Of a stretch of DNA of 11,651 bases, positions 1 to 7,188 are shown one piece after another (position 1 is the first letter of the stretch; each line of letters opens with the position of its first letter). Position numbers and translations under genes: made by a program. The notes beneath the pieces were generated by a model. It was not told the origin of the DNA and ran no database searches. It worked only from the letters and a program-made list of their open reading frames with translations. Source of the DNA: Fischerella sp. GTDB taxonomy: Bacteria > Cyanobacteriota > Cyanobacteriia > Cyanobacteriales > Nostocaceae. The stretch is taken from contig JANZYY010000111.1 of NCBI GenBank assembly GCA_026419705.1, forward strand, positions 1 through 11,651, written 5' to 3'.

Positions 1-153
1 GTGGATAGTGGATAGTGGTTAGTGGATAGTGGATAGTGGATAGTGGATAGTGGATAGTGGATAGTGGTTAGTGGTTAGTGGATAGTGGTAAACAACTAAC
101 AACTAACAACTAACTACTAACTACTAACTACTAACTACTAACTACTAACTACT
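1..153. repeat. Inverted pair of heptanucleotide arrays (array A)
   Basis: Bases 1-84 are twelve uninterrupted heptamers of GTGGATA or GTGGTTA, followed by a degenerate copy GTGGTAA (85-91). After one base, the complementary arm has three CAACTAA (93-113), five CTACTAA (114-148) and a partial CTACT (149-153). The second arm is close to the reverse complement of the first (TTAGTAG against TTAGTGG), so the whole could fold as a long imperfect hairpin. The array may extend left of the window. It runs into the stop codon (149-151, read as TAG on the minus strand) of the S1-protein gene. The type matches the short tandemly repeated (STRR) sequences known from heterocystous cyanobacteria; the paired inverted layout is seen directly. 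Confidence 0.95.
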
Positions 154-1054
154 GTTCCAAAAGCTTTTTCCTAGCTCTTTCTGCACGCGCTTCCGCAGAA
201 GCTATGACTTCTTCCAGATTTTCTAGTACTTCACCAGGGAAATTTTCTAGAACTTTGGTTGAAAGAGCAACTCGGCTTTTTCCTTCATCTAAATCAATAA
301 TTACAGCTTTAATCGACTGACCAACTTGAAATACCTTTTCGAGATTGTCAATAAACTTCTGAGTTACCTGCTTGATATGAAGTAGGGCGCTAACGCCACC
401 TAAATCTACAAATACACCAAAAGGTTTGATCCCTGTTACTTTTCCTTCCACTATCTGACCAAGTTCCAAATTACTAAAGCTAGCAGAACGAGTTGCTAAG
501 CGCTGTGAAAGTATGAGTTTTTTGTTATTGCGATCGACTTCCAAAAAACTAACTGTGAGAGTTTGTCCTTTAAGTGATTCTAAGTTCTCACGCTCCAGCA
601 GGTGCGATCGCGGAATAAATCCCCGCAATCCTTGAATTTCGACGGTAACACCGCCTTTGTTCACATTCAATACCCGCACTTCCACTGTTTGGGAATTTTC
701 CTGCATTTGCGCCAGTCGTTCCCAAATATGTTTAATTTCGAGTTGTCGCCGCGAAAGGGTGACTTGACCTTCTGCATCTTGTTCGCGGATAATTAAAAAC
801 TCTAGTTCCTCATGCAGCGGTAGCACCTCAGATAAATTTATTACTGTTCTCAAAGAAGCCTCTTCGCGGGGAAGGAAAGCAGACGCTTTACCACCAATAT
901 CTACATAGGCCCCATCTGGATCTAACTGAAACACTTTTCCGTGTACTACCTGTCCTTTCTGAAACTGGTAATCATGTTTTTCCAGGGCTTTGGCAAAATC
1001 GTCTAGCGAAAAAGAAGAATTGGCTTTTTGAGAAAGTTTAGTTTCGGAATTCAT
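149..1054 (-). CDS. rps1: S1 RNA-binding domain protein (ribosomal protein S1 type)
   Basis: Three S1 (OB-fold) RNA-binding domains fill this 301-residue protein, at about residues 34-105, 121-186 and 198-267. The first and third carry the typical start GQ(V/I)V.GKV and a GAYVDIGG or GFGVFVDLGG loop. The last 25 residues are charged and helical. This short three-domain form is usual for cyanobacterial S1 proteins, which bind mRNA leaders at the 30S subunit; E. coli S1 has six domains. Cyanobacteria carry two paralogues (Rps1A and Rps1B), and the length fits the shorter Rps1B better, but this is unproven. The frame stays open upstream to a TTG at 1126, but those extra 24 codons read through array B and look unlike protein, so the ATG at 1054 is chosen. 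No clear Shine-Dalgarno precedes it. The stop codon lies inside array A. Confidence 0.9.
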   Translation of the reverse strand: MNSETKLSQKANSSFSLDDFAKALEKHDYQFQKGQVVHGKVFQLDPDGAYVDIGGKASAFLPREEASLRTVINLSEVLPLHEELEFLIIREQDAEGQVTLSRRQLEIKHIWERLAQMQENSQTVEVRVLNVNKGGVTVEIQGLRGFIPRSHLLERENLESLKGQTLTVSFLEVDRNNKKLILSQRLATRSASFSNLELGQIVEGKVTGIKPFGVFVDLGGVSALLHIKQVTQKFIDNLEKVFQVGQSIKAVIIDLDEGKSRVALSTKVLENFPGEVLENLEEVIASAEARAERARKKLLEQ

Positions 1055-1076
1055 GATTTGTGAAAACAAATGGCTA

Positions 1077-1131
1077 ATTTGTCGATTGTCAACGATCCAT
1101 AATCTCAGGCTATTGACTATTGACAATGGAC
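1077..1131. repeat. Inverted pair of degenerate heptads (array B)
   Basis: The left arm has four heptads (ATTTGTC, GATTGTC, AACGATC, CATAATC; 1077-1104). A six-base spacer TCAGGC follows, then the right arm TATTGAC, TATTGAC, AATGGAC (1111-1131). The arms contain a perfect 8-base inverted repeat, ATTGTCAA (1085-1092) against TTGACAAT (1120-1127). The array fills most of the gap between the S1 gene start and the dienelactone hydrolase gene. Its last base is also a base of the hydrolase stop codon (CTA 1131-1133, TAG on the minus strand). Confidence 0.7.
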
Positions 1132-1892
1132 TAGTTTTTATCTACATGTTGTAGTTGTTGTGCAAACAGCTGTTTGACTTGCTCCCAAGCATCGGCTGCG
1201 GCTTTAGGATTATAGCTAGCACGTTGGTCACAGAAAAATCCGTGGTCAGCTCCATCGTAGCGAAATACCCGATGGGGAATTTTATATTTTTCTAACTCTG
1301 CCTCAATTTGGTCTACTTGTTCGGCGGGAATACTAGCGTCTTCCATGCCAAAAAAAGCGTAGAGGGTGCCTGAAATATCTTTTGTGCGAGTGATGGTCGG
1401 TTCACCGCCTCCAGGTGTAGCAGTAGTAATACGTGCACCATAAAAAGAAGCAGTAGCTTTGATATCTGGTAGGGTAGCTGCAAGATATGCTACATGACCA
1501 CCGAAGCAAAAACCTATACAGCCGAAACCATCTTTTTTGACCTGCGGTAGAGTTTTGAGGTAGTCAATCGCACTTTGAATATCGCTTAATAATTCTGATG
1601 CTTGGCTTTGCTCCCAAGCATACTTTCTACCTATTTCTATATCTGCTGGTGTGTAACCGGTTTCAAAACCGGGGGCAAAACGTTGAAATAGTGCGGGAGC
1701 GATCGCTACATAACCTTCCTTGGCAATTCGTTCTGTAACATCGCGAATATGAGAGTTTACTCCAAAAATCTCTTGCAAAACTACAATTCCTGGGTAGGAA
1801 CCTGGTTGTGTTGGCTGGGCGAGATATGCAGCTATGTCCAAATCACCTTGCGAAAGGTTAACTGTTGTGGTATTGATTGCTAGCTCTGTCAT
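1131..1892 (-). CDS. Dienelactone hydrolase family protein
   Basis: This 253-residue alpha/beta-hydrolase belongs to the dienelactone hydrolase family, whose founder opens the lactone ring of dienelactones with a cysteine nucleophile. Visible family marks are the Glu in LQEIFGVN (E41), the nucleophile elbow GFCFGG with C129, the YGAR segment (151-154), the acid D185 in GMEDASIP and the catalytic histidine H217 in DGADHGFF. The full Cys-Asp-His triad is present and the length is normal, so the enzyme should be active. No signal peptide is seen, suggesting a cytosolic location. Most cyanobacterial members have no known substrate, and nothing nearby indicates aromatic degradation, so the role is open. 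The ATG at 1892 has no strong Shine-Dalgarno. An inverted repeat begins nine bases upstream of the start. Confidence 0.9.
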   Translation of the reverse strand: MTELAINTTTVNLSQGDLDIAAYLAQPTQPGSYPGIVVLQEIFGVNSHIRDVTERIAKEGYVAIAPALFQRFAPGFETGYTPADIEIGRKYAWEQSQASELLSDIQSAIDYLKTLPQVKKDGFGCIGFCFGGHVAYLAATLPDIKATASFYGARITTATPGGGEPTITRTKDISGTLYAFFGMEDASIPAEQVDQIEAELEKYKIPHRVFRYDGADHGFFCDQRASYNPKAAADAWEQVKQLFAQQLQHVDKN

Positions 1893-1900
1893 AATCGTTT

Positions 1901-1951
1901 TTACCAGTACTAGGTAATGCTTTAGGTCTACCTATGCAAATGTTTCTAGGT
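1901..1951. promoter_or_regulatory. Possible operator cluster between divergent genes
   Basis: The 202-base gap between the divergent dienelactone hydrolase and plmA genes holds TTACC-N7-GGTAA (1901-1917), with AGTACT at its centre, and TAGGT-CT-ACCTA (1923-1934). A further TAGGT lies at 1947-1951. The three forward TAGGT copies (1911, 1923, 1947) are spaced 12 and 24 bases apart. Operators with a central GT...AC are common for GntR-family regulators, and plmA is such a regulator, so autoregulation or control of the hydrolase is possible. The motifs are seen; the function is inference. A TATAAA at 2021-2026 could be a plmA -10 box but has no good -35 partner. Confidence 0.3.
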
Positions 1952-2082
1952 CATCTCAAATCAAATTATCAATAAGTTTATGGTGAATGCACCAGAAATT
2001 TTCCTCAGGGGATTTGAATGTATAAATAAAATATTTGACAAGTAGCATTTGCAACTGGTCGCAGATTGCTACTAGTACCTTT

Positions 2083-2087
2083 GGAGG
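2083..2087 (+). promoter_or_regulatory. Shine-Dalgarno GGAGG that sets the plmA start
   Basis: GGAGG lies seven bases before the ATG at 2095. An in-frame TTG at 2035 would add 20 residues without a ribosome binding site, so the ATG is preferred. It also gives the family-like N-terminus MIQFRIQPDSEIP. Confidence 0.8.
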
Positions 2088-2094
2088 CTTGGCG

Positions 2095-3078
2095 ATGATT
2101 CAGTTCCGTATTCAGCCAGATAGTGAAATTCCCGCATCTACCCAGCTGTTTAATCAAATTAGGTTTGCGATCGCATCTCGGCAATATCCACCTGGTTATA
2201 AATTGCCAAGTACACGGGCGTTGGCAATGCAGACTGGGCTACACCGTAACACTATTAGCAAGGTTTACCGCCAACTGGAGGAAGACGGACTGGTGGAAAG
2301 TCTTGCTGGTTCAGGAATTTATGTCCGCGCCCAAGGCCACGAAGGTGGTAGCAGGCTACAATCACCGATTCTTAAAGAACATCCCCAAGCATACAAAATT
2401 GTCCAGCAAGCACTGGATGAGTTGCTTTCTCAAGGCTGTTCGCTCAACCAAGCACGAGAAATATTTTTGGCGGAAGTTGACTGGCGCTTGCGTTGTAGTG
2501 CACGGGTATTGGTGACGGTTCCATCTGCTGATATCGGCGCAGGAGAGTTGATGGTCTATGAATTGGAACAAGCTCTGAAAATACCAGTACAGCTAGTCAC
2601 GATGGAAGAATTAGCTGTTGTGCTTGATAAAACTACCTCTGCTACAGTTGTCACGAGCCGATATTTTATCGGCGAGGTAGAAGTAATTGCAGCGCCAAAA
2701 TCTGTACGCGTCATTCCTCTTGATATCTACGACTATGCCAAAGAAGTAGACCTTCTCAAGAACCTACCAAAAGATAGCTGTGTTGGTATAGTTAGTCTTA
2801 GCTCTGGGATTGTCCGCGCTGCAGAAGTTATCCTCCACGGTTTGCGAGGAGATGAACTACTTGTGATGACTGCACAACCGAAAGATAGCTACAAGCTGAA
2901 CGCTATAGTCAAGCGGGCGCAGCTAATTATCAGCGATCAAGCAAGTTTTACCGCCGTACAAACAGCAGTGCAAACTTTGCAAGAAGACATTATTCGTCCA
3001 CCCAAGCTAGTTCGCTGCGAGAATTATATTGGTACCACATCAATTAACTTGTTGAAAAGAGAACTAGGTTTGGCTTAA
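2095..3078 (+). CDS. plmA: GntR-type transcriptional regulator PlmA
   Basis: This 327-residue regulator has an N-terminal GntR winged helix-turn-helix (about 10-78). Visible marks are the QLFNQIRFAIASRQYPPGYK start helix, LPSTRALAMQTGLHRNTISK as the recognition region and the wing GLVESLAGSGIYV. The C-terminal 240 residues do not match the FadR, HutC or MocR effector domains; this combination is the cyanobacterial PlmA subfamily. PlmA was named for plasmid maintenance in Anabaena PCC 7120. It has been reported to bind the PII-PipX complex in Synechococcus elongatus, linking it to nitrogen/carbon signalling, and the Synechocystis homologue (Sll1961) affects photosystem stoichiometry. Cysteines are at 115, 134, 229 and 308; redox control through C-terminal cysteines has been reported for the Synechocystis protein, recalled here and not checked. 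It is divergent from the dienelactone hydrolase gene, and array C starts on the base after its TAA. Confidence 0.85.
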   Translation: MIQFRIQPDSEIPASTQLFNQIRFAIASRQYPPGYKLPSTRALAMQTGLHRNTISKVYRQLEEDGLVESLAGSGIYVRAQGHEGGSRLQSPILKEHPQAYKIVQQALDELLSQGCSLNQAREIFLAEVDWRLRCSARVLVTVPSADIGAGELMVYELEQALKIPVQLVTMEELAVVLDKTTSATVVTSRYFIGEVEVIAAPKSVRVIPLDIYDYAKEVDLLKNLPKDSCVGIVSLSSGIVRAAEVILHGLRGDELLVMTAQPKDSYKLNAIVKRAQLIISDQASFTAVQTAVQTLQEDIIRPPKLVRCENYIGTTSINLLKRELGLA

Positions 3079-3160
3079 TTGTTCTTTGTTGGTCGTTAGT
3101 GCTTGGTTGGAATAAACACCAAACAACAAACAACAAACAACCAACAACAAATAAATAACC
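3079..3160. repeat. Inverted pair of heptads (array C)
   Basis: The left arm starts right after the plmA stop: TTGTTCT, TTGTTGG, TCGTTAG, TGCTTGG (3079-3106), then TTGG. The right arm is CCAAACA, ACAAACA, ACAAACA, ACCAACA, ACAAATA, AATAACC (3119-3160). TTGTTGGT (3086-3093) is the exact reverse complement of ACCAACAA (3140-3147). The array fills almost the entire 89-base gap before the nitroreductase gene, leaving only seven bases for a ribosome binding site. It could act as a terminator-like stem after plmA, but no T-run follows. Confidence 0.8.
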
Positions 3161-3167
3161 AAGAATC

Positions 3168-3839
3168 ATGACAATTGAAATGGAACCCTCCATGAATTTA
3201 GTGGAAGCTATCAAACAGCGCCGTGCTGCAAGAGCATTTAAATCAGATCCGATCCCGGATGGACTTTTGCAAGCAATTCTTGAGTTGGGTGTGCGATCGC
3301 CTTCAGGTTATAATCTCCAGCCTTGGCGATTTATAGTTGTCAGAGAGCAACAGAATAAGGAAAAGCTCAAAGCTTGTGCCTTTAACCAGCGCCAAGTGGG
3401 AGAAGCACCAGTAGTTTTGATTTGTTGTGGCGATCGCCGTGCAGCAAATTCAGAAAATATCGAAGCTGTCATCCATCTAGCGGAGGAAAGGGGTGTCATG
3501 ACTGATAGCTATGCTGAATATATGCGCTCAAGTATTCCCCAATTCTTTGCAAATCACCCCAGCTTTGGCACAATGGAAGCCTGGACTAATCGCCACACAA
3601 TGCTAGCTGTGGCTCACATGATGATTGTAGCGAAAAGCTATGGTGTTGATAGCTGTCCAATGGAAGGATTTGTTACCTCTCAGGTAAAAGAGGCTTTCCA
3701 GATTCCGGAAGAAGTAGATGTTTGTTGTTTACTGGCGCTTGGCTATGCTGATGAACCCTTCAAGCAATATGGCGGACGCTTCGGTATTGAACAAGTTTGC
3801 TTTGGCGAAAGCTACGGCGAATCTTTCCGACTGAGTTAA
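3168..3839 (+). CDS. Nitroreductase-family FMN oxidoreductase
   Basis: This 223-residue protein has the nitroreductase fold, normally a homodimer that binds FMN and uses NAD(P)H. The FMN-phosphate motif RRAARAF lies at 18-24 (R18, R19, R22), followed by RSPSGYNLQPWRF (43-55), where this family contacts the flavin. The segment CPMEGF (163-168) and LLALGYADEP (188-197) near the end are also typical. Members reduce nitroaromatics, quinones or flavins, or act as dehydrogenases, and the sequence does not say which. The ATG at 3168 has only a weak AAGAA ahead of it. An internal ATG at 3192 (MNLVEAIKQRR) would give the more typical N-terminus and is a fair alternative. The TAA overlaps the stop codon of the convergent hydrolase gene by two of its bases. 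Confidence 0.88.
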   Translation: MTIEMEPSMNLVEAIKQRRAARAFKSDPIPDGLLQAILELGVRSPSGYNLQPWRFIVVREQQNKEKLKACAFNQRQVGEAPVVLICCGDRRAANSENIEAVIHLAEERGVMTDSYAEYMRSSIPQFFANHPSFGTMEAWTNRHTMLAVAHMMIVAKSYGVDSCPMEGFVTSQVKEAFQIPEEVDVCCLLALGYADEPFKQYGGRFGIEQVCFGESYGESFRLS

Positions 3840-4759
3840 CTCGCTTGTACTTCTGGCGCAGGAATTTGCAAAAATTCTCGTACTTTCTGCAAGTAAGTTG
3901 GTGCATCTTCCAACATTGGGAAATGAGCCGTATTGGGAATCACGACAAATTCAATCTTGTCGTTCAAAGCAGCCGCTTGACGTCCCATTTCGGCAGGAAT
4001 AATCTTGTCATATTCTCCTGACACTAGTAACGAAGGTACTGTCAGTTGAGCAAATTCCTGTGGCATCAATTCAGCGGCTGCTTTGCTAACCGAAGTAAAT
4101 ATTGTACCTAAAGCAGCATCGTAATCCGCAAGGAGAAAATCTTGTAAGAAAGCCCGACGTTCTTGCGCTGGTATGGGGCGATGCAGAAATCGCGCCATAA
4201 AAATTCTGTCTACCAAGGGTATTTTTTCTAACCATTTGGGACGGAATTTGACAACGTAGCCACCAAATTTGTAAAAGGACTCAAATGCTTTTTCGTCGTA
4301 CTCAAAAACACCACTACAGGTTAAAATAGCTTTTTCTACTCGCTCGGGGTAGCGGTTGAGAAACAAAGTACCAATAGAAGCGCCCATCGAATGAGCATGA
4401 ATGTAAGTGCGTTGGATTTGCATTGCGTCTAGCAATGCGCCTAAGTCATGGGCGTATTCTTCTAGTTCGTAGGTTAATTCACCAACTGCTTCCGATTCTT
4501 CCTGTGGTGAATGAGACTCAATCACGGCTTCACTGGCTTTGGTCACGGCGGTTGGCTTCCCACGGGAACGCCCGAACCCTCGTAAATCATAAAGCAAGCA
4601 ATCAAATTGCTCTGATAAAGCTGCAGCCGTGCTTCGCCAATACCGACCTGAACCAGCCCAACCGTGGATAAAAACCATCACTGGCTTGGCTGGAGAGCCG
4701 GATGGTTTTTGTATCCACTCATAGTAATGCTCAACGCCACGAACATTAATGTAAGGCAT
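3836..4759 (-). CDS. Alpha/beta hydrolase fold protein
   Basis: This 307-residue protein has a complete serine-hydrolase triad: oxyanion motif HGWAGSG (32-38), nucleophile S124 in HAHSMGAS, acid D251 in SGEYDKIIP and H279 in PNTAHFPMLEDAP. YDLRGFGRSRG (57-67) is the usual segment after the third core strand. Between it and the helix beginning ELEEYAHDLGALLDAM is an extra stretch of about 30 residues (68-97) rich in Glu, Ser and Ala, longer than in most relatives. The substrate cannot be told; epoxide hydrolases, haloperoxidases, esterases and C-C hydrolases all share this pattern. It follows clpX on the same strand after 75 bases, but that gap is filled by array D up to the start codon, and no Shine-Dalgarno is visible. 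It converges with the nitroreductase gene, the two stops overlapping at TTAA. Confidence 0.88.
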   Translation of the reverse strand: MPYINVRGVEHYYEWIQKPSGSPAKPVMVFIHGWAGSGRYWRSTAAALSEQFDCLLYDLRGFGRSRGKPTAVTKASEAVIESHSPQEESEAVGELTYELEEYAHDLGALLDAMQIQRTYIHAHSMGASIGTLFLNRYPERVEKAILTCSGVFEYDEKAFESFYKFGGYVVKFRPKWLEKIPLVDRIFMARFLHRPIPAQERRAFLQDFLLADYDAALGTIFTSVSKAAAELMPQEFAQLTVPSLLVSGEYDKIIPAEMGRQAAALNDKIEFVVIPNTAHFPMLEDAPTYLQKVREFLQIPAPEVQAS

Positions 4760-4830
4760 TTGTCAATTGTCATTCGTCATTTGTCTAAAGTCATTTGTCT
4801 TTTGCTGATGACTCATGACTAATACTAATG
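4760..4830. repeat. Inverted pair of heptads (array D)
   Basis: The left arm is TTGTCAA, TTGTCAT, TCGTCAT, TTGTCTA, AAGTCAT, TTGTCTT (4760-4801), followed by TTGCTGA. The right arm is TGACTCA, TGACTAA, TACTAAT (4809-4829). GTCAT (4769, 4776, 4790) is complementary to ATGAC (4808, 4815, 4828). The array occupies the gap from the start codon of the alpha/beta hydrolase gene (4759) to within five bases of the clpX stop codon (4835-4837). Confidence 0.75.
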
Positions 4831-4834
4831 ACCA

Positions 4835-6175
4835 TTACGCTGATTCTGGCTTGGGTAGGGAAGAAGGATGCATCAGCAATTCGGCTGTGGAACGCTTTTC
4901 TACCATCTCCCGCGTGACTGTACAGCGAGTTACGTCTTTACGAGATGGTAACTCGTACATTACATCCAGCATCAGTTCTTCAACAATGCCTCGCAATGCC
5001 CTCGCACCAGTTTTACGGCGGTAGGCTTCTTGGGCGATCGCTCGCAAAGCTTCTGGTTTAATCTCTAGCTGGACGTTGTCCATCTTCAGCAACTTCTGAT
5101 ACTGCTTCACCAAGGCACTACGCGGTTGGGTCAATATTGCCATGAGTGCTTCTTCATCCAGCGGATCTACCACCGCCACCATTGGCACCCGCCCAATAAA
5201 TTCGGGAATCATACCAAATTTGACTAAGTCATCCGGTTCCAAATGGCGGAGAGTATCAGCTGCCCGCTTTTCTTTCGACTGACCTTCTCCCGGCTGTACA
5301 AAACCTATTGACTTTTTGCCAATTCTCTGCTCTACTACTTTTTCTAGCCCAACGAAGGCACCACCACAGATGAATAGGATATTGCTGGTATCAATCTGGA
5401 TGCAGTCTTGATAAGGGTGCTTGCGCCCACCCTGAGGGGGGACGTTGGCGATTGTCCCTTCCAGCATTTTCAGCAAAGCTTGCTGCACGCCCTCACCAGA
5501 AACATCCCGTGTAATCGAAGGGTTTTCACTCTTGCGAGCGATTTTGTCGATTTCGTCGATGTAGATAATTCCTCGCTGCGCTTCTTCCACATCCAAGTCT
5601 GCTACTTGCAGCAGTCGCAACAAGATATTTTCTACATCTTCACCTACATAACCAGCTTCTGTCAGGGTGGTGGCATCAGCAACAGCAAAAGGCACATCTA
5701 GAATTTTTGCCAAAGTTTGTGCGAGGAGAGTTTTGCCGCAACCTGTAGGTCCGATCAGCAGAATATTCGACTTTTGCAGCTCTACGGCGTCTTCGGTTGA
5801 CCCTTTGCCATTGTTTTTAGACTGAACGATCGCCAGTCGCTTGTAGTGGTTGTAAACCGCTACTGATAGTACTTTTTTGGCTTCGTCTTGCCCGATGACA
5901 TGTTCATCTAGGTACTTTTTAATCTCTCGCGGTTTGGGGATTTGATTTAACGAGAGACTGGCAGAGCGAGTACGGCGCTTTTGAGGAGGTTCTGGCCGTT
6001 GTGTTGGTTGCGACGCAGTACTATTCGTGTCGAGCAACTCTTCATCTAGGATTTCATTACACAAGTCAACGCATTCATCGCAGATATAGACTCCCGGCCC
6101 AGCGATTAATTTACGCACCTGCTCTTGAGACTTGCCACAAAACGAACATTTTAAATGGGAGTCGTACTTAGACAT
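4835..6175 (-). CDS. clpX: ATP-dependent Clp protease ATP-binding subunit ClpX
   Basis: ClpX is the hexameric AAA+ unfoldase that recognises tagged or native substrates and threads them into ClpP. The 446-residue protein begins with the ClpX zinc-binding domain: C10, C13, C32 and C35 in CSFC...CDEC. A short variable linker (about 48-75) follows. The AAA+ module has Walker A GPTGCGKT (142-149), pore loop GYVG (175-178), Walker B IIYIDEID (203-210), an RKH loop (251-253), the ClpP-docking IGF loop (290-292), FIGR with the arginine-finger region (326-329) and sensor-2 TGARALR (389-395). Nothing is missing and the length is normal. The ATG at 6175 lies nine bases after the clpP stop. Its Shine-Dalgarno AAGAGG overlaps the clpP TAA, which indicates one mRNA and likely translational coupling. 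Confidence 0.97.
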   Translation of the reverse strand: MSKYDSHLKCSFCGKSQEQVRKLIAGPGVYICDECVDLCNEILDEELLDTNSTASQPTQRPEPPQKRRTRSASLSLNQIPKPREIKKYLDEHVIGQDEAKKVLSVAVYNHYKRLAIVQSKNNGKGSTEDAVELQKSNILLIGPTGCGKTLLAQTLAKILDVPFAVADATTLTEAGYVGEDVENILLRLLQVADLDVEEAQRGIIYIDEIDKIARKSENPSITRDVSGEGVQQALLKMLEGTIANVPPQGGRKHPYQDCIQIDTSNILFICGGAFVGLEKVVEQRIGKKSIGFVQPGEGQSKEKRAADTLRHLEPDDLVKFGMIPEFIGRVPMVAVVDPLDEEALMAILTQPRSALVKQYQKLLKMDNVQLEIKPEALRAIAQEAYRRKTGARALRGIVEELMLDVMYELPSRKDVTRCTVTREMVEKRSTAELLMHPSSLPKPESA

Positions 6176-6180
6176 ACCAG

Positions 6181-6186
6181 CCTCTT
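6181..6186 (-). promoter_or_regulatory. clpX Shine-Dalgarno overlapping the clpP stop codon
   Basis: On the minus strand AAGAGG lies five bases before the clpX ATG. Its first two bases are the last two of the clpP TAA (6185-6187), so ribosomes ending clpP stand on the clpX binding site. Confidence 0.75.
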
Positions 6187-6880
6187 ATTTCAGAATGGTG
6201 ACGTTTTCCCCTGCTGCGGGAAGATTTTGTCTGTAGATGACCCGATCGATCAATCCATAGTTTTTGGCTTCTTCAGCCGACATATAAAAATCTCGGTCAG
6301 TATCAGCTTCAACTCTTTCTAATGGTTGACCAGTATGCTGTGCTAGTAACTGATTCAACTTTGCCTTGATGTAAAGAATTTCTCTGGCTTGAATTTCTAT
6401 ATCAATTGCTTGCCCCTGGGCACCACCTAGTGGTTGGTGAATCATGATTCGGGAATCAGGCAAAGACATGCGCTTACCAGCAGTTCCTCCTGCTAACAAA
6501 AACGCTCCCATGCTTGCTGCTAATCCATAACAAATGGTAACGACATCAGGACGAATTTGCTGGATCGTATCATATATTGCCATGCCTGCATATACTGAAC
6601 CGCCAGGGGAATTAATGTAAAGCTGAATATCTTTTTCGGAATCTTCAGCGTCTAGGAACAGTAACTGAGCAACGATAGAGTTAGCAATTGTATCGTCTAT
6701 TGGCGTTCCCAAAAAAATAATTCGCTCTCGCAGTAGGCGGGAGTAGATATCAAAAGCCCGTTCTCCCATGCCAGATTGCTCTACTACCATCGGCACGATG
6801 TTGCTCGGGCCGGCTTGGGCGCGAATTTCAAATCGACTCAAACTGCTGATTGGGTAATTTCCCGACTGCGATACAAGCAT
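6185..6880 (-). CDS. clpP: ATP-dependent Clp protease proteolytic subunit ClpP (ClpP2 type)
   Basis: ClpP is the serine peptidase that forms the barrel-shaped core of the Clp protease. This 231-residue copy has the full catalytic triad: S123 in GLAASMGAF, H148 in MIHQPLGG and D197 in DTDRDFYMS. INSPGG (89-94) is the substrate-strand glycine loop. The N-terminal 30 residues ahead of VPMVVEQ form a short propeptide-like extension, as in other cyanobacterial copies, and may be cleaved. Cyanobacteria carry several clpP genes; the one paired with clpX is called clpP2 in Synechococcus elongatus, where ClpP1/P2 works with ClpX. Assignment to that paralogue rests on the pairing with clpX. The ATG at 6880 has no clear Shine-Dalgarno. 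A TTTACA (7007-7002) and CATAAT (6981-6976) on the minus strand could be promoter boxes, but the 20-base spacer is poor. Confidence 0.95.
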   Translation of the reverse strand: MLVSQSGNYPISSLSRFEIRAQAGPSNIVPMVVEQSGMGERAFDIYSRLLRERIIFLGTPIDDTIANSIVAQLLFLDAEDSEKDIQLYINSPGGSVYAGMAIYDTIQQIRPDVVTICYGLAASMGAFLLAGGTAGKRMSLPDSRIMIHQPLGGAQGQAIDIEIQAREILYIKAKLNQLLAQHTGQPLERVEADTDRDFYMSAEEAKNYGLIDRVIYRQNLPAAGENVTILK

Positions 6881-7014
6881 ACAGATAAATTTCTGACGTT
6901 CAATGTAACAGTAGGCAAGACAGCAAAGGCTGCCTGAGATAGCAATGGAATTTTGATTTTAGGTATGTGTTAACCATTATGCCTCATCTAACTTCTTCTC
7001 GTGTAAACACAGTA

Positions 7015-7188
7015 TCAAGCTAAGGTACTCAAGTGCGACGATCTCGAGCAATAGACGCGGTAAATGCGAAATTCAGCAGCTAAAGGTAGATTTTCCACAA
7101 AATTCTCCCTTAAGTCTTTTAAGTTAGGATATAGCACTTTCGGAGTAATTTCTTCGCCTTTACATTTGTTAGCATTTTGAGAATAAAA
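7015..7188 (-). pseudogene. Possible remnant of a small coding sequence
   Basis: A minus-strand frame of 57 codons is open from just after a TGA at 7189-7191 to a TGA at 7015-7017. Its translation looks protein-like (for example LYPNLKDLRENFVENLPL), but it has no ATG, only a GTG at 7137 that would give 40 residues, and no Shine-Dalgarno. Just upstream, in the neighbouring frame, another protein-like run (NAQHYERGSWCTQFVATD, roughly 7185-7238) continues. Together they could be one decayed gene with a frameshift near 7170. No family is recognised. It could equally be chance in non-coding DNA. Confidence 0.2.

Noticed and set aside
1..153. CRISPR-like tandem repeats
   Set aside because: The units are seven bases with no unique spacers, and the second half is the complement of the first. 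This is an STRR-type array.
602..796. Plus-strand frames within the S1, clpX, tig and hydrolase genes, and minus-strand frames in plmA, nitroreductase and asd
   Set aside because: They lie antisense or out of frame within well-identified genes and have no ribosome binding sites or family features.
1055..1126. A TTG start at 1126 adding 24 residues to the S1 protein
   Set aside because: The extra codons read through array B, have no Shine-Dalgarno and do not resemble the start of S1 proteins. The ATG at 1054 gives a normal N-terminus.
2035..2094. A TTG start at 2035 adding 20 residues to PlmA
   Set aside because: GGAGG lies seven bases before the ATG at 2095, and the family starts at MIQFRIQPDSEIP.
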